The notes beneath the pieces were generated by a model. It was given only the letters and a program-made list of their open reading frames with translations. It was not told the DNA's origin and did not search any database. Both the position numbers and the translations under genes were made by a program. 64,000 nt of DNA from Flagellimonas marinaquae (GTDB lineage: Bacteria; Bacteroidota; Bacteroidia; Flavobacteriales; Flavobacteriaceae), in contig NZ_RZMZ01000007.1 of NCBI RefSeq assembly GCF_003992675.1, positions 310,001-374,000 on the forward strand, written 5' to 3'. Positions 37,339 through 46,506 of the stretch are shown here, piece after piece; the first letter of the stretch is position 1, and each line of letters begins with the position of its first letter.

Positions 37339-37968
37339 TTAATCACAGGCACAGTGTTTATTGCTACGTGCCTTTTCAAAGCATTCCCTTCCTTCGGAAA
37401 AAGCAAAATAGGCCAACCCCAAGGTGCCTATGCTGTCTATATAAGGAATTTTAAAAAGTTCGTAGATGCCACTGCTGACCAATAGGATAACCGACATATA
37501 CACACAAACCAAGGTGCAATTGGCATCTGCCAATATGGGAGCGGAATTGAGCTCATGCCCGACCTTCCGTTTCCACCAGACCAAAATCCACATCACCAGT
37601 ATGGAAATACTTGAAATGACAACGCCCCAAAAGGTGGTCAATGGTTTGTGTCCCGTCCAAATATTGTAAATACTGGTAACCACCAACCCTACGACCAACA
37701 GGTAAAATGCCATTCCTGTAATCCGAAGGGCAGTTCGCTCAAAATTGTCGCGGTTGCTATCGGGGTTTCGTTGAATGCGCAGGATCATATGAGCAATGCC
37801 CAAACCAGAGATAACCTCGATAAAACTGTCAGTTCCAAAACCAAAAAGCGCAAGACTCTCATCCTCAAATCCAAGATAGGTAGAGATAACCCCTTCGGCC
37901 ACATTGTAAAAAATGGTGAACAGGGCAAGGGCAAAAGCCGTTCGATACAGTCTTTTCTGATCTGACAT
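37339..37968 (-). CDS. Cation-efflux-like membrane protein (short CDF type)
   Basis: 209 aa with five or six membrane segments and no cytoplasmic C-terminal domain, so shorter than a typical CDF transporter (about 300 aa). The conserved acidic positions are FGTDSFIEVISG in an early helix and ILADANCTL in a later one, which match the metal-binding DxxxD-type sites of the family. The tail ends HCACD, a possible metal site. Substrate metal unknown. Confidence 0.8.
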   Translation of the reverse strand: MSDQKRLYRTAFALALFTIFYNVAEGVISTYLGFEDESLALFGFGTDSFIEVISGLGIAHMILRIQRNPDSNRDNFERTALRITGMAFYLLVVGLVVTSIYNIWTGHKPLTTFWGVVISSISILVMWILVWWKRKVGHELNSAPILADANCTLVCVYMSVILLVSSGIYELFKIPYIDSIGTLGLAYFAFSEGRECFEKARSNKHCACD

Positions 37969-38036
37969 ACTACGCTAACATTGTGTTTTTTGATGGAATG
38001 CTCCCGACAGGTCGCTGAATGCGATCAACGTCTGGC

Positions 38037-38216
38037 CTATTCCTGTTCTCTCCTCTTTTTATTGTAGTGATAAATGGCATACGCAATGCCTGCCAACACT
38101 ACGAAGGGGAGGTAACTCCCGATAACCACCCCAATTTCGTAAGCGCTATCAGGAGCTTCCTCCATCTTTTTTTCGATGGTCGATTGTTGCATCAACCAAA
38201 TTAGGCTCGTTCGCAT
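38037..38216 (-). CDS. Small single-pass membrane protein downstream of pepP
   Basis: A 59-aa ORF: MRTSLIWLMQQSTIEKKM, an acidic patch, then one clear membrane helix (SYLPFVVLAGIAYAIYHY) and a basic tail KKRREQE. The positive-inside charge pattern and clean helix make it look real. It starts 40 bases after the pepP stop in the same direction, so probably co-transcribed. No recognised family. Confidence 0.6.
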   Translation of the reverse strand: MRTSLIWLMQQSTIEKKMEEAPDSAYEIGVVIGSYLPFVVLAGIAYAIYHYNKKRREQE

Positions 38217-38255
38217 CCTTCTTTATTTATCCCAAATCCTAAAATTAGAATCTGG

Positions 38256-39548
38256 TTAATTGTTCATCAATTCTTCGATTTCCTCGATTTCGATAGGGAT
38301 GTTGCGCATCAAATTAAAGGGCTCTCCCTTTTCTTGGATGACCACATCATCTTCCAAACGGATACCCATTCCCTCGGCGGGAATGTAAATACCGGGCTCC
38401 ACGGTGAACACCATATTGGCTTTCATCGGTTTTTTCAACTCCCCGTAATCGTGGGTGTTCAATCCGATGTGGTGGCTGGTACCGTGCATGAAGTACTTTT
38501 TGTAGGCAGGCCAGTCTGGATTTTCATTTTGCACATCGGCCTTGTCCAACAATCCAAGTCCTATCAATTCGGAGGTCATGAGTTTTCCCACCTCTTTATG
38601 ATATTCGGCCCACAGGGTTCCGGGCACCAACATTTTGGTTGCCTCCTCCTTTACACGAAGTACTGCGCTATACACTTCCTTTTGTCTGGCCGTGAATCTT
38701 CCGTTCACTGGAATGGTACGGGTCATGTCGCTGGAGTAGTTGGCATATTCTGCGGCAAGGTCCATCAAGATCATATCGCCGTCCTTCACCTGCTTGTTGT
38801 TTTCCAAATAGTGGAGCACATTGGCATTGTTGCCCGAAGCAATGATGGGACTATAGGCAAATCCCTTGGAGCGGTTCCGAATAAATTCGTGCAGATATTC
38901 GGCCTCGATTTCGTGCTCCCATACGCCCGGTTTCACAAATTTCAGCACCCTTTTAAATCCTTTTTCGGTAATATCGCAGGCCTTTTGCATCAGTTCGATT
39001 TCTTCCGGTTCCTTGACGCCGCGAATATTTTGCAAAATGGGATTGCTCTTGGCCCATTGGTGCGCAGGGTACTCTTTCTTTACCTTTTCAATAAAGCGGG
39101 CTTCCCGGGTTTGCGTTTCTACCGCCTGGCGGTAATGTTCGTTGGTGTTGAAGTAGATGGTATCCGCCTCGGTCATCAGATCAAAAAATATCTTGTCAAA
39201 CTCGGTAAGCCAATACACAGTTTCGATGCCCGAAACCTCCGTTGCTTTTTCCTTAGTGAGTTTGGCGCCTTCCCAAACTGCGATATGGTCGTTGGTTTCC
39301 CGCACAAAAAGAATTTCCCTGTGCTTTTGGTCCATGGCATCCGGAAAGAGCAGCAAAATGGTTTCCTCTTGGTCGGCTCCGCTGAGGTAAAAAAGATCAC
39401 GATCCTGCTCAAAAGGCAAGGTACTATCGGCACCAATGGGGTAAATATCGTTGGAGTTGAACACCGCAATACTTTTAGGTCGCATTTGGGCCACAAATTT
39501 TTTGCGGTTCTTTATAAAAAGGTTGCTGTCTATCTGCGTGTATTTCAT
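38256..39548 (-). CDS. pepP: Xaa-Pro aminopeptidase (aminopeptidase P)
   Basis: Releases N-terminal residues before proline; dinuclear metal pita-bread fold, 430 aa. The N-terminal AMP_N domain includes RDLFYLSGADQEETILLL. Metal ligands are visible in LMDLAAEYANYSSDMTRT (two Asp), MHGTSHHIGLNTHD (His), FTVEPGIYIP (Glu) and GIRLEDDVVI (Glu). A strong divergent promoter lies just upstream. Confidence 0.95.
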   Translation of the reverse strand: MKYTQIDSNLFIKNRKKFVAQMRPKSIAVFNSNDIYPIGADSTLPFEQDRDLFYLSGADQEETILLLFPDAMDQKHREILFVRETNDHIAVWEGAKLTKEKATEVSGIETVYWLTEFDKIFFDLMTEADTIYFNTNEHYRQAVETQTREARFIEKVKKEYPAHQWAKSNPILQNIRGVKEPEEIELMQKACDITEKGFKRVLKFVKPGVWEHEIEAEYLHEFIRNRSKGFAYSPIIASGNNANVLHYLENNKQVKDGDMILMDLAAEYANYSSDMTRTIPVNGRFTARQKEVYSAVLRVKEEATKMLVPGTLWAEYHKEVGKLMTSELIGLGLLDKADVQNENPDWPAYKKYFMHGTSHHIGLNTHDYGELKKPMKANMVFTVEPGIYIPAEGMGIRLEDDVVIQEKGEPFNLMRNIPIEIEEIEELMNN

Positions 39549-39567
39549 AGTTGTGATTTGATTAGCT

Positions 39568-39598
39568 CAAATGTAGGTAATTGCGTTACCGAAGACAA
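39568..39598 (-). promoter_or_regulatory. Promoter of pepP
   Basis: Minus strand: TTG (39598-39596), 20-base spacer, TACATTTG (39575-39568), a full match to the Bacteroidota consensus. About 13 bases separate the expected transcription start from the start codon. Confidence 0.65.
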
Positions 39599-39611
39599 AT
39601 CCTTACCTTTC
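39581..39611 (+). promoter_or_regulatory. Promoter of the DUF2721 gene
   Basis: Plus strand: TTG (39581), 20-base spacer, TACCTTTC (39604-39611), one mismatch from TAnnTTTG. It overlaps the oppositely oriented pepP promoter, so the two genes may compete for polymerase. Confidence 0.5.
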
Positions 39612-39627
39612 CTTTCAAACTGATAAA

Positions 39628-40017
39628 ATGGAGCTCAACCTAAGTATTCCCGCCCTACTTTTTCCTGCTATTTCGCTCACAATGCTCGCCTACAACGCTC
39701 GTTACTTGGCCATAGCAGCACTGATACGTCAGTTGCACAAACAGTTCGAGGAAACCTCGGCACCACCGTTAAAACAACAGATCAATCAATTACGGACCCG
39801 ATTGGGCATCATCAAGAACATGCAGGCCACCGCCATCGTCAGTTTTTTGTTGGCCGCTATCACCATGTTCTTGACTTATGTGGAAATGCGGGTCTGGGCC
39901 AACGTAATTTTCGGCATCAGTTTGGTTTTTTTGATGATTTCTTTGATTCTTTCCCTCTTGGAGGTGCAACTATCCACAAAAGCACTCGGCATTCAGCTAA
40001 AAAACATGGAGAATTAA
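39628..40017 (+). CDS. DUF2721 family membrane protein
   Basis: 129 aa: an N-terminal membrane segment with IPALLFPAISLTMLAYNARYL, a hydrophilic helical middle, then two more membrane segments (IVSFLLAAITMFLTYV and VIFGISLVFLMISLIL). This is the DUF2721 pattern. No known function. Divergent from pepP. Confidence 0.85.
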   Translation: MELNLSIPALLFPAISLTMLAYNARYLAIAALIRQLHKQFEETSAPPLKQQINQLRTRLGIIKNMQATAIVSFLLAAITMFLTYVEMRVWANVIFGISLVFLMISLILSLLEVQLSTKALGIQLKNMEN

Positions 40018-40073
40018 TCAGCTATTCCAACAGAATATGTAAGAATTTTTCGTGTTTTGTTTCTGCCGAAACA

Positions 40074-40135
40074 GCATCCGTCAATTGAAAAGCAGCATAC
40101 GTCAATTCGGAAGGGGCATCGGTCAATCGGTGCCC
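40074..40135. repeat. 21-bp-period triple repeat, copy 1
   Basis: Three units starting at 40074, 40095 and 40116 with the core GCATCCGTCAATTNGGAAGG, each 21 bases apart. The minus-strand translation reads LTDAPSELTYAAFQLTDA. A second copy of the same three-unit element is at 61962-62024. Both precede a plus-strand hypothetical gene. Confidence 0.8.
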
Positions 40136-40156
40136 AAAAATACCTTTCTGCGCATG

Positions 40157-40164
40157 TACCTTTG
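40157..40164 (+). promoter_or_regulatory. -7 promoter box of the gene at 40201
   Basis: TACCTTTG, exact TAnnTTTG match, about 37 bases before the start codon. It lies 21 bases after the end of the triple repeat, so the repeat covers the -33 region. Confidence 0.45.
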
Positions 40165-40200
40165 ATCCCGTAATTAAGGATTTATCACATTTAAATTGAT

Positions 40201-40629
40201 ATGCAACGGGTAAGGGATTTGGCATTTTTTAAAAAAATCAAGGAGGTACGGGAGTACGAATTCGGTGTTTTTTACTTTTTTGACGGATTGGTCATCTCTG
40301 AAATGAGCGAAGGAACCACCTTTGATTGGGACAAGGCCGAAAAAATAATCCGTGTGGCTTACGAAATTTTGGGAAAGGACAAACCTGTTGCGTACATCAG
40401 CAACCGAATCAACGATTATTCCGTGGTGCCCACCGATTGGCTCAAATTCTACAAAAACCGACATCATTTGGAATTTTATTCCATTGTGGCTTATAACAAC
40501 GGTGGCCTAGCCAGTGTCATATTGGAAAAAATGTTCTTCCGGAACAAAATAAGGCAGTTTTCCAATTTGGAGGACGCCATTCAATGGAGTTTGGCCAAGG
40601 TGAGTGAAAAAATTGATCTTTCGGCTTAA
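40201..40629 (+). CDS. SpoIIAA/STAS-like hypothetical protein
   Basis: 142 aa, soluble, alternating beta and helix. Conserved-looking parts: EFGVFYFFDGLVISEMSEG, DWDKAEKIIRVAYEILG, KPVAYISNRINDYSVVPTDW. The layout resembles the SpoIIAA-like STAS families common in flavobacteria. Function unknown. Confidence 0.65.
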   Translation: MQRVRDLAFFKKIKEVREYEFGVFYFFDGLVISEMSEGTTFDWDKAEKIIRVAYEILGKDKPVAYISNRINDYSVVPTDWLKFYKNRHHLEFYSIVAYNNGGLASVILEKMFFRNKIRQFSNLEDAIQWSLAKVSEKIDLSA

Positions 40630-40637
40630 CCCCAAAA

Positions 40638-41528
40638 TTACTTGCTGTTTTTTCTTCCCATTTTTTCTACGTAATGCACAATGTGTTTGGCCACATTGAT
40701 TCCGGTAGCAGCTTCGATGCCCTTTAGACCAGGAGATGCATTCACCTCAATCAACAATGGACCATTTTTGGATCGTATCAAATCCACTCCTGCGACACCT
40801 AGTCCCAAATGTTTGGTGGCATTAATGGCCATGAACTTTTCACGTGGCGTTAGTTGTACCGCTTCCACGTTGGCGCCTCGGTGCACATTGGACCTAAAAT
40901 CGTCCAATCCACTGGTACGCTTCATACTAGCCACAATTTTGTTGCCCACCACTATTATCCTAAGATCTTCTCCATTGGCCTCTGCAATATATTCCTGTAG
41001 CAAAATACTGGTATTCATGTTGTAAAGGGTATCAATCACGGATTTTGCCGACTTTTTGCTTTCGGCCAAAATGACCCCTTTGCCCTGTGTTCCTTCCTGT
41101 AGTTTTATAATGACGGGAGCTCCGCCCAAAAGCTCAATTTGGTCCTCAACATTGTTAGGATTGATGGAAAACACAGTTCTCGGCACAGGTATCCCCTTTT
41201 GGGACATCATCTGTAAAGTAGCGACCTTGTTTCGAGCACGAGTGATGCCCAACGATTTGGCGGTAGTAAAAACATGGTTCAGTTCAAATTGTTTTACAAT
41301 GGCCGCTCCATGACGGGTCACCGTTGTCCCGATCCTTGGAACAATGGCATCAAACTCATCGGTGATGTTCTCCGCTCCCACAAAAATTTCCGGCCGGTTA
41401 CCGCCCAGTTGCACCGAACATTTGGTGTGGTCCACATGCTCCACATAATGCCCTGCATTTTCAAATTCCTCGGCAATCCTGGCTGTGGAATACACAGTAA
41501 GGCTTACCGATAAAATGGCAACATCCAT
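40638..41528 (-). CDS. rimK: RimK-family ATP-grasp ligase
   Basis: Adds glutamate to protein C-termini (ribosomal S6 in E. coli) or makes related peptide bonds. The start at MDVAILSVSLT (296 aa) matches the family; the frame is open nine codons further. The ATP-grasp core shows KLQEGTQGKGVILAES, LLQEYIAEANGEDLRIIVVG, KRTSGLDDFRSNVHRGA, GVDLIRSKNGPLLIEVNASPG. Standard residues are intact. Confidence 0.92.
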   Translation of the reverse strand: MDVAILSVSLTVYSTARIAEEFENAGHYVEHVDHTKCSVQLGGNRPEIFVGAENITDEFDAIVPRIGTTVTRHGAAIVKQFELNHVFTTAKSLGITRARNKVATLQMMSQKGIPVPRTVFSINPNNVEDQIELLGGAPVIIKLQEGTQGKGVILAESKKSAKSVIDTLYNMNTSILLQEYIAEANGEDLRIIVVGNKIVASMKRTSGLDDFRSNVHRGANVEAVQLTPREKFMAINATKHLGLGVAGVDLIRSKNGPLLIEVNASPGLKGIEAATGINVAKHIVHYVEKMGRKNSK

Positions 41529-41654
41529 GTTTCTTTGGATTGATTTTGGATTCAATGGGTAATATCGGTCAAATTTCCGGGATGGCGATTGGGAGCGTTT
41601 AAATCCCTTTAGCTTAAAATGAATCTAAATAATAAGCTTTACGATGTTGAAAGC

Positions 41655-41685
41655 TTGTTAAAAACTCATTCGTGCCGTAAATTTG
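41655..41685 (+). promoter_or_regulatory. Promoter of the sdh operon
   Basis: TTG at 41655, 20-base spacer, TAAATTTG at 41678-41685: full Bacteroidota consensus, 18 bases before the sdhC start codon. Confidence 0.65.
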
Positions 41686-41703
41686 TGTAAAAACTGACTT
41701 CTA

Positions 41704-42369
41704 ATGAGTTTGATAAAATCTTCGTTGGCCCGAAAATATGTAATGGCCCTATCGGGTCTTTTTTTGGTCATCTTTTTGATTCTTCACGTGACCATCAATT
41801 TGGCCTCCGTGTTTTCTCCAGAATTTTTTAATGAAGCGTCCCATTTTATGGGCTACAATCCACTGGTCCAATTCCTAATGCAACCTATTTTGATTGCTGG
41901 GGTAATCGTCCATTTTGTGATGGGCTTTGTTTTGGAAATCCAGAACAGAAAAGCAAGGGACGTGGGCTATGTAAAGTATAATGGCGCTGCCAATGCTCCA
42001 TGGGCTTCCCGAAACATGATTTACTCAGGTTTGGTGGTTTTGGCTTTTTTGGCATTGCATTTCTACGATTTCTGGGTGCACGAGATGACCTACAAGTACA
42101 TCGAGGCCAATCCGCAAGACCCAACGCGCTACTACGCCGAAACCGTAGAAAAGTTCGCTCCTGTTTGGAGAACCGTTCTTTACGCGGTATCGTTTGTGCT
42201 ATTGGGCCTTCATTTATGGCATGGCTTTGCCTCTTCTTTCCAATCCATGGGTGTAAACAACAAATACACCGCTGGATTCAAAAAATTTGCTAAAATATTC
42301 GCGGTCGTGGTACCCTTGGCCTTTGCATTCATCGCCGTTTACCACCACCTTAACCCAATAACACATTAA
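41704..42369 (+). CDS. sdhC: Succinate dehydrogenase cytochrome b subunit
   Basis: Membrane anchor with five helices in 221 aa, the single-subunit di-haem type B anchor of Bacteroidota complex II/fumarate reductase. Starts [19 protein letters not shown]; histidines in [27 protein letters not shown] and [12 protein letters not shown] are placed to ligate haem. Two bases upstream of sdhA. Confidence 0.95.
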   Translation: MSLIKSSLARKYVMALSGLFLVIFLILHVTINLASVFSPEFFNEASHFMGYNPLVQFLMQPILIAGVIVHFVMGFVLEIQNRKARDVGYVKYNGAANAPWASRNMIYSGLVVLAFLALHFYDFWVHEMTYKYIEANPQDPTRYYAETVEKFAPVWRTVLYAVSFVLLGLHLWHGFASSFQSMGVNNKYTAGFKKFAKIFAVVVPLAFAFIAVYHHLNPITH

Positions 42370-42371
42370 GT

Positions 42372-44375
42372 ATGGGCATATTGAATTCCAAAGTTCCATC
42401 TGGACCCTTAGCGGACAAATGGACCAAGCATAAAAATGAAATTGACCTAGTTAACCCCGCCAACAAGCGAAACATCGACATTATCGTGGTGGGTACCGGA
42501 CTGGCTGGTGGTTCCGCCGCTGCCACTTTGGCCGAGCTGGGTTACAACGTAAAAACATTCTGTTATCAAGATTCTCCAAGAAGGGCCCACTCCATTGCGG
42601 CCCAAGGAGGGGTAAACGCAGCCAAGAACTATCAAGGGGATGGCGACAGTGTTTACCGTCTTTTCTATGATACCATCAAAGGGGGTGACTACCGTTCCAG
42701 GGAAGCCAACGTGTACCGTTTAGCGGAAGTATCCACCAACATTATCGATCAATGTGTGGCACAGGGAGTGCCTTTTGCAAGAGAGTACGGGGGATTATTG
42801 GACAACCGCTCTTTTGGTGGTGTTTTGGTTTCCAGGACGTTCTACGCCAAAGGGCAAACCGGACAGCAGCTTCTGTTGGGTGCCTATGCCGCCATGAACC
42901 GTCAAATCCAACGAGGTAAAATCAAATCGTATACCCGCCATGAAATGTTGGATCTGGTATTGGTCGATGGAAAAGCTCGAGGTATCATTGCCAGAAACTT
43001 GGTGACCGGTGAAATCGAAAGACATTCCGCGCATGCCGTTGTTATTGCCTCAGGAGGATATGGAAACTTGTTTTATCTGTCCACCTACTGCATGGGCGCC
43101 AACGTAATGGCTGCGTGGAGAACGCATAAAAAAGGTGCTTTCTTCGCCAACCCATGTTACACACAAATCCACCCCACCTGTATTCCTGTTTCTGGAGATC
43201 ATCAATCCAAATTGACCTTGATGTCCGAATCGCTACGAAACGACGGACGTATTTGGGTGCCCAAAAAACTGGAAGATGCCCAAGCAATCCGAGAAGGCAG
43301 ACTAAAGCCAACCGAGTTGGCAGAAGAGGATAGGGATTACTATTTGGAACGACGTTATCCAGCTTTCGGGAACTTGGTGCCTAGGGACGTTGCTTCCAGA
43401 GCAGCCAAGGAACGATGTGATGCCGGATTTGGCGTAAACAAAACAGGGGAGGCCGTTTATCTTGATTTTGATTCGGCCATTATGCGTTATGGAAGAGAGA
43501 AAGCGATGACCTCTGGAATGAAAGACCCAGACGATAAAACCATTCGCGAGCTCGGTGAAAAAATAGTTGAGGCCAAATATGGTAACCTCTTCCAGATGTA
43601 CGAAAAGATTGTGGACGAGAATCCTTATAAAACGCCAATGAAGATTTATCCAGCGGTGCACTACACCATGGGAGGTCTTTGGGTAGATTATAACTTGCAA
43701 ACCACCATCCCAGGCTGTTATGCCGCGGGAGAGGCCAACTTTAGTGACCACGGTGCCAACCGTTTGGGTGCATCTGCCTTGATGCAAGGTTTGGCGGATG
43801 GATATTTCGTGCTCCCCTATACCATCGGAGATTATTTATCCGACGATATTAGGACCGGACCAATCCCTACCGACTCCCCAGAATTTGATGCTGCAGAAAA
43901 CGATGTTCGTGAGCGTATCAAAAAATTGATGTCAGGTAGCGGTATCCACACGGTTGATTATTACCACAAAAAATTGGGTAAAATCATGTGGAACAAATGT
44001 GGCATGTCCCGTAACGCGAAAGAACTCGAAGAGGCCATGGAAGAGATTGCCGCGCTTCGAAAGGATTTCTGGGAAAATGTAAAAGTTCCCGGAACACCGG
44101 ATTCCAAGAACCAAGAATTGGAGAAAGCAGGCCGAGTGGCCGATTTCTTGGAATTGGGTGAATTGTTCGCAAAGGATGCCTTGCACAGAAACGAGTCCTG
44201 TGGAGGACATTTCCGCGAAGAATATCAGACCGAGGAAGGTGAGGCCCTTCGTGATGACGAAAACTTTAAATACGTGGCCGCTTGGGAGTATGCAGGCGAG
44301 CCCAAAGATGCCAAATTGCACAAAGAAGATTTGGAGTATGAGAATATCAAAGTAAAGACACGTTCATATAAATAA
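42372..44375 (+). CDS. sdhA: Succinate dehydrogenase flavoprotein subunit
   Basis: Oxidises succinate to fumarate in the citric acid cycle. 667 aa. FAD fold [20 protein letters not shown]; His73 in [17 protein letters not shown] is the covalent flavin site; later [15 protein letters not shown] and [20 protein letters not shown] are the active-site blocks. Its length and the sdhC-A-B order are those of the Bacteroidota type. Confidence 0.97.
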   Translation: MGILNSKVPSGPLADKWTKHKNEIDLVNPANKRNIDIIVVGTGLAGGSAAATLAELGYNVKTFCYQDSPRRAHSIAAQGGVNAAKNYQGDGDSVYRLFYDTIKGGDYRSREANVYRLAEVSTNIIDQCVAQGVPFAREYGGLLDNRSFGGVLVSRTFYAKGQTGQQLLLGAYAAMNRQIQRGKIKSYTRHEMLDLVLVDGKARGIIARNLVTGEIERHSAHAVVIASGGYGNLFYLSTYCMGANVMAAWRTHKKGAFFANPCYTQIHPTCIPVSGDHQSKLTLMSESLRNDGRIWVPKKLEDAQAIREGRLKPTELAEEDRDYYLERRYPAFGNLVPRDVASRAAKERCDAGFGVNKTGEAVYLDFDSAIMRYGREKAMTSGMKDPDDKTIRELGEKIVEAKYGNLFQMYEKIVDENPYKTPMKIYPAVHYTMGGLWVDYNLQTTIPGCYAAGEANFSDHGANRLGASALMQGLADGYFVLPYTIGDYLSDDIRTGPIPTDSPEFDAAENDVRERIKKLMSGSGIHTVDYYHKKLGKIMWNKCGMSRNAKELEEAMEEIAALRKDFWENVKVPGTPDSKNQELEKAGRVADFLELGELFAKDALHRNESCGGHFREEYQTEEGEALRDDENFKYVAAWEYAGEPKDAKLHKEDLEYENIKVKTRSYK

Positions 44376-44382
44376 TATTGCT

Positions 44383-45129
44383 ATGAAATTATATTTGAAA
44401 ATATGGCGTCAAAAAGATGCAAAATCCAAAGGAGCAATGGTCGACTACACCCTTGACGGGGTGGAAGAAGACATGTCCTTTTTGGAAATGTTGGATATTT
44501 TAAACGAGGATTTGATCGCCAAGGGTGAAGAGCCCGTGGAATTCGACCACGATTGCCGCGAAGGTATCTGTGGTACCTGTTCGTTGATGATCAACGGGCG
44601 TCCACACGGTCCAGATTCTTTGATTACGGCCTGTCAGCTGCACATGCGTAGTTTTAATGACGGGGACGAAATCGTAATTGAGCCTTGGAGAGCCAAAGCA
44701 TTTCCCGTTATCAAGGATTTGATTACGGATCGCAGTGCTTTCGACCGTATCCAACAGGCTGGTGGTTACATTTCCGTAAACACTTCGGGACGACCAGTGG
44801 ATGCCAACGCCATTCCTATTGAAAAGGAGCATGCGGATGATTCCTTTAATGCAGCAACCTGCATTGGGTGCGGAGCCTGTGTGGCCGCTTGTAAAAATGC
44901 GAGCGCCATGCTGTTTACCTCAGCTAAAGTATCCCAGTTTGCCCTATTGCCACAAGGACAGGTGGAAGCCGCAGAGCGCGTTCAGAACATGGTGCGTCAA
45001 ATGGATTTGGAAGGATTCGGAAACTGTACCAATACCGGTGCTTGTGAAGTGGAGTGCCCCAAGGGTATCTCTTTGGAGAATATTGCACGCATGAACCGGG
45101 AATACTTATCCGCTACGTTGAAAGGATAA
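44383..45129 (+). CDS. sdhB: Succinate dehydrogenase iron-sulfur subunit
   Basis: 248 aa carrying three clusters: the [2Fe-2S] motif in [20 protein letters not shown], then [15 protein letters not shown] and [16 protein letters not shown] for the [4Fe-4S] and [3Fe-4S] centres. Passes electrons from SdhA to the membrane anchor. Last gene of the operon; a clean terminator follows. Confidence 0.97.
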   Translation: MKLYLKIWRQKDAKSKGAMVDYTLDGVEEDMSFLEMLDILNEDLIAKGEEPVEFDHDCREGICGTCSLMINGRPHGPDSLITACQLHMRSFNDGDEIVIEPWRAKAFPVIKDLITDRSAFDRIQQAGGYISVNTSGRPVDANAIPIEKEHADDSFNAATCIGCGACVAACKNASAMLFTSAKVSQFALLPQGQVEAAERVQNMVRQMDLEGFGNCTNTGACEVECPKGISLENIARMNREYLSATLKG

Positions 45130-45153
45130 ACCCTAACATTCGTTATTACAGAG

Positions 45154-45185
45154 AACCCAAATTCCAATAGGAGTTTGGGTTTTTT
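45154..45185 (+). terminator. Terminator of the sdh operon
   Basis: AACCCAAA and TTTGGGTT around a 12-base loop, followed by Ts. Confidence 0.85.
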
Positions 45186-45198
45186 GTTATCTTACGGT

Positions 45199-45687
45199 AT
45201 GCCCAAAGAGTATCCAAAAGAACGTATCAAAGTACCCCGATTTAATGAGGAATCGGGTTTTTATACTACACCTCAGCGTTCCAAGATTATGGGGAAGATT
45301 CGCGGAAAAAACACGAAGCCAGAACTTGCCTTTAGGAAAGCGTTGTGGCAATCAGGCTACCGATACCGCATCGACTACAAAAAACTCATCGGAAAACCCG
45401 ATATCGCACTAAAAAAGTATAAAACCGTCATCTTTATTGATGGGGAATACTGGCACGGCCATAATTGGGAGGAACGCAAGGAGAAGATCAAAACTAATCG
45501 GGAGTTCTGGATTCCAAAAATCGAACGGAACATGCAACGAGATCAAGAGGTAAATCAAGCTTTGAAAGAAAAGGGATATACCGTGTTTCGGTTTTGGGAA
45601 ACGGAGGTAAAGAAAAACTTGGACGATTGCCTAGAAGAGGTGCTCACCCATCTCAATAAAGTCAAAGCTGCTTTTTCACAACCCTGA
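45199..45687 (+). CDS. Vsr-like very-short-patch-repair endonuclease, no partner methylase
   Basis: 162 aa from the ATG at 45199 (MPKEYPKERIKVPRF); earlier codons overlap the sdh terminator. Family marks: RSKIMGKIRGKNTKPELAFRKAL, YRYRIDYKKLIGKPDIAL with the catalytic Asp, then IFIDGEYWHGHNW and EFWIPKIERNMQRDQ. In E. coli Vsr the GCFWHxHxC part holds a zinc; here the cysteines are replaced (GEYWHGHNW), so the zinc site is probably lost. No cytosine methylase is in the window. Its 3' end overlaps the convergent repressor gene by 26 bases. Confidence 0.85.
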   Translation: MPKEYPKERIKVPRFNEESGFYTTPQRSKIMGKIRGKNTKPELAFRKALWQSGYRYRIDYKKLIGKPDIALKKYKTVIFIDGEYWHGHNWEERKEKIKTNREFWIPKIERNMQRDQEVNQALKEKGYTVFRFWETEVKKNLDDCLEEVLTHLNKVKAAFSQP

Positions 45688-46366
45688 ATACTTGCAATAC
45701 ATCGTCCAATGGCAACTCAAAATCCTGAAATTCCGGCGAAGTGTTCAGGTTGTGGCAAAGCAATGTCTTTTTGTCTTTGTTATAGCCTGTAAGTCGCTTA
45801 CAGATAATTCGGTCCGTACAAACAAGCACATAGGATTCGTTCCAGAAGCTTTCCTTGTTACGGGCCAAGGACTCCTTTTTTATTTCCAATCCAAGCACAT
45901 AGGATTTATTGGGAATGGAGGCCGCACTGGAATCGTTCATGGAATCTCCTGATACCTCAAAAATACGATGAGGCTCCTCTGTTAAAAAATCGATGATGAA
46001 TCCACCTTGAAAAGGATTGGTAAGTTTATCTTTTTGCAGTGCCTTAATATACTTTTGATGCCATTCCACCAGCACCAAAGGGGCCATTACCAAATACTTT
46101 CCATGCTCTAATGGGTAGAAAACGCTGCCATGTTTGGTGAATGGTTGGCGTCGGGTATAGGCTTCGCCCATATCATTCACCTCATGCATGTAGAGCTCGG
46201 CAATGGTAAGACCAAAAAATTCGGCAATCTTGGTCAAATTTTTTATGGGAATGTTGGCATCCTTTCGTTCATAGAGCTGAATCGTGCGCAGACTTACGCC
46301 AATTTCCTTACCCAATTGCGATTGACTAATATTATTTTTTCGTCTTAATTGCTTAATTATATACAT
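45662..46366 (-). CDS. XRE-family repressor with S24 peptidase-like domain
   Basis: 234 aa. N-terminal helix-turn-helix (residues 5-60: NNISQSQLGKEIGVSLRTIQLYE), C-terminal S24/LexA-like domain with the serine motif FEVSGDSMNDSS and a candidate lysine in RIICKRLTGY. Such proteins repress genes until triggered, often by DNA damage. Two matching operator palindromes lie directly upstream, so autoregulation is likely. Whether it cleaves itself is unknown: no clear Ala-Gly cleavage site is visible. Confidence 0.85.
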   Translation of the reverse strand: MYIIKQLRRKNNISQSQLGKEIGVSLRTIQLYERKDANIPIKNLTKIAEFFGLTIAELYMHEVNDMGEAYTRRQPFTKHGSVFYPLEHGKYLVMAPLVLVEWHQKYIKALQKDKLTNPFQGGFIIDFLTEEPHRIFEVSGDSMNDSSAASIPNKSYVLGLEIKKESLARNKESFWNESYVLVCTDRIICKRLTGYNKDKKTLLCHNLNTSPEFQDFELPLDDVLQVFRVVKKQL

Positions 46367-46377
46367 TTATTTCTATA

Positions 46378-46398
46378 TTGTGTAATATTGTTACGCAA
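46378..46398. promoter_or_regulatory. Operator palindrome 1 of the XRE/S24 repressor
   Basis: TTGTGTAA, 5-base spacer TATTG, TTACGCAA: an inverted repeat with one mismatch, 12 bases upstream of the repressor start codon. Confidence 0.6.
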
Positions 46399-46430
46399 TA
46401 AGCGCTCAACGCAGCAATTTCTCTAGTTTT

Positions 46431-46447
46431 CTGTAATTGGGTTACAG
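46431..46447. promoter_or_regulatory. Operator palindrome 2 of the XRE/S24 repressor
   Basis: CTGTAATTGGGTTACAG, a perfect palindrome with the same GTAA-N5-TTAC core as operator 1. Centre-to-centre distance is 51 bases, close to five helical turns, so both sites face the same side of the DNA. Confidence 0.6.
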
Positions 46448-46506
46448 GCCAAATATAGAAAATAGGATTTGACCCCAACATATAATTATTTAAACTCGAG
46501 TTATAT

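Noticed and set aside
38334-39623. 429-codon plus-strand open frame
   Set aside because: It lies opposite pepP, whose motifs are intact; the plus-strand translation is rich in His, Phe and Val and shows no domain. It is an antisense shadow.
40074-40135. CRISPR array
   Set aside because: The units follow each other every 21 bases without unique spacers, there are only three, and there are no cas genes.
43302-43787. 161-codon minus-strand ORF
   Set aside because: Antisense to sdhA, whose reading frame is complete and well conserved.
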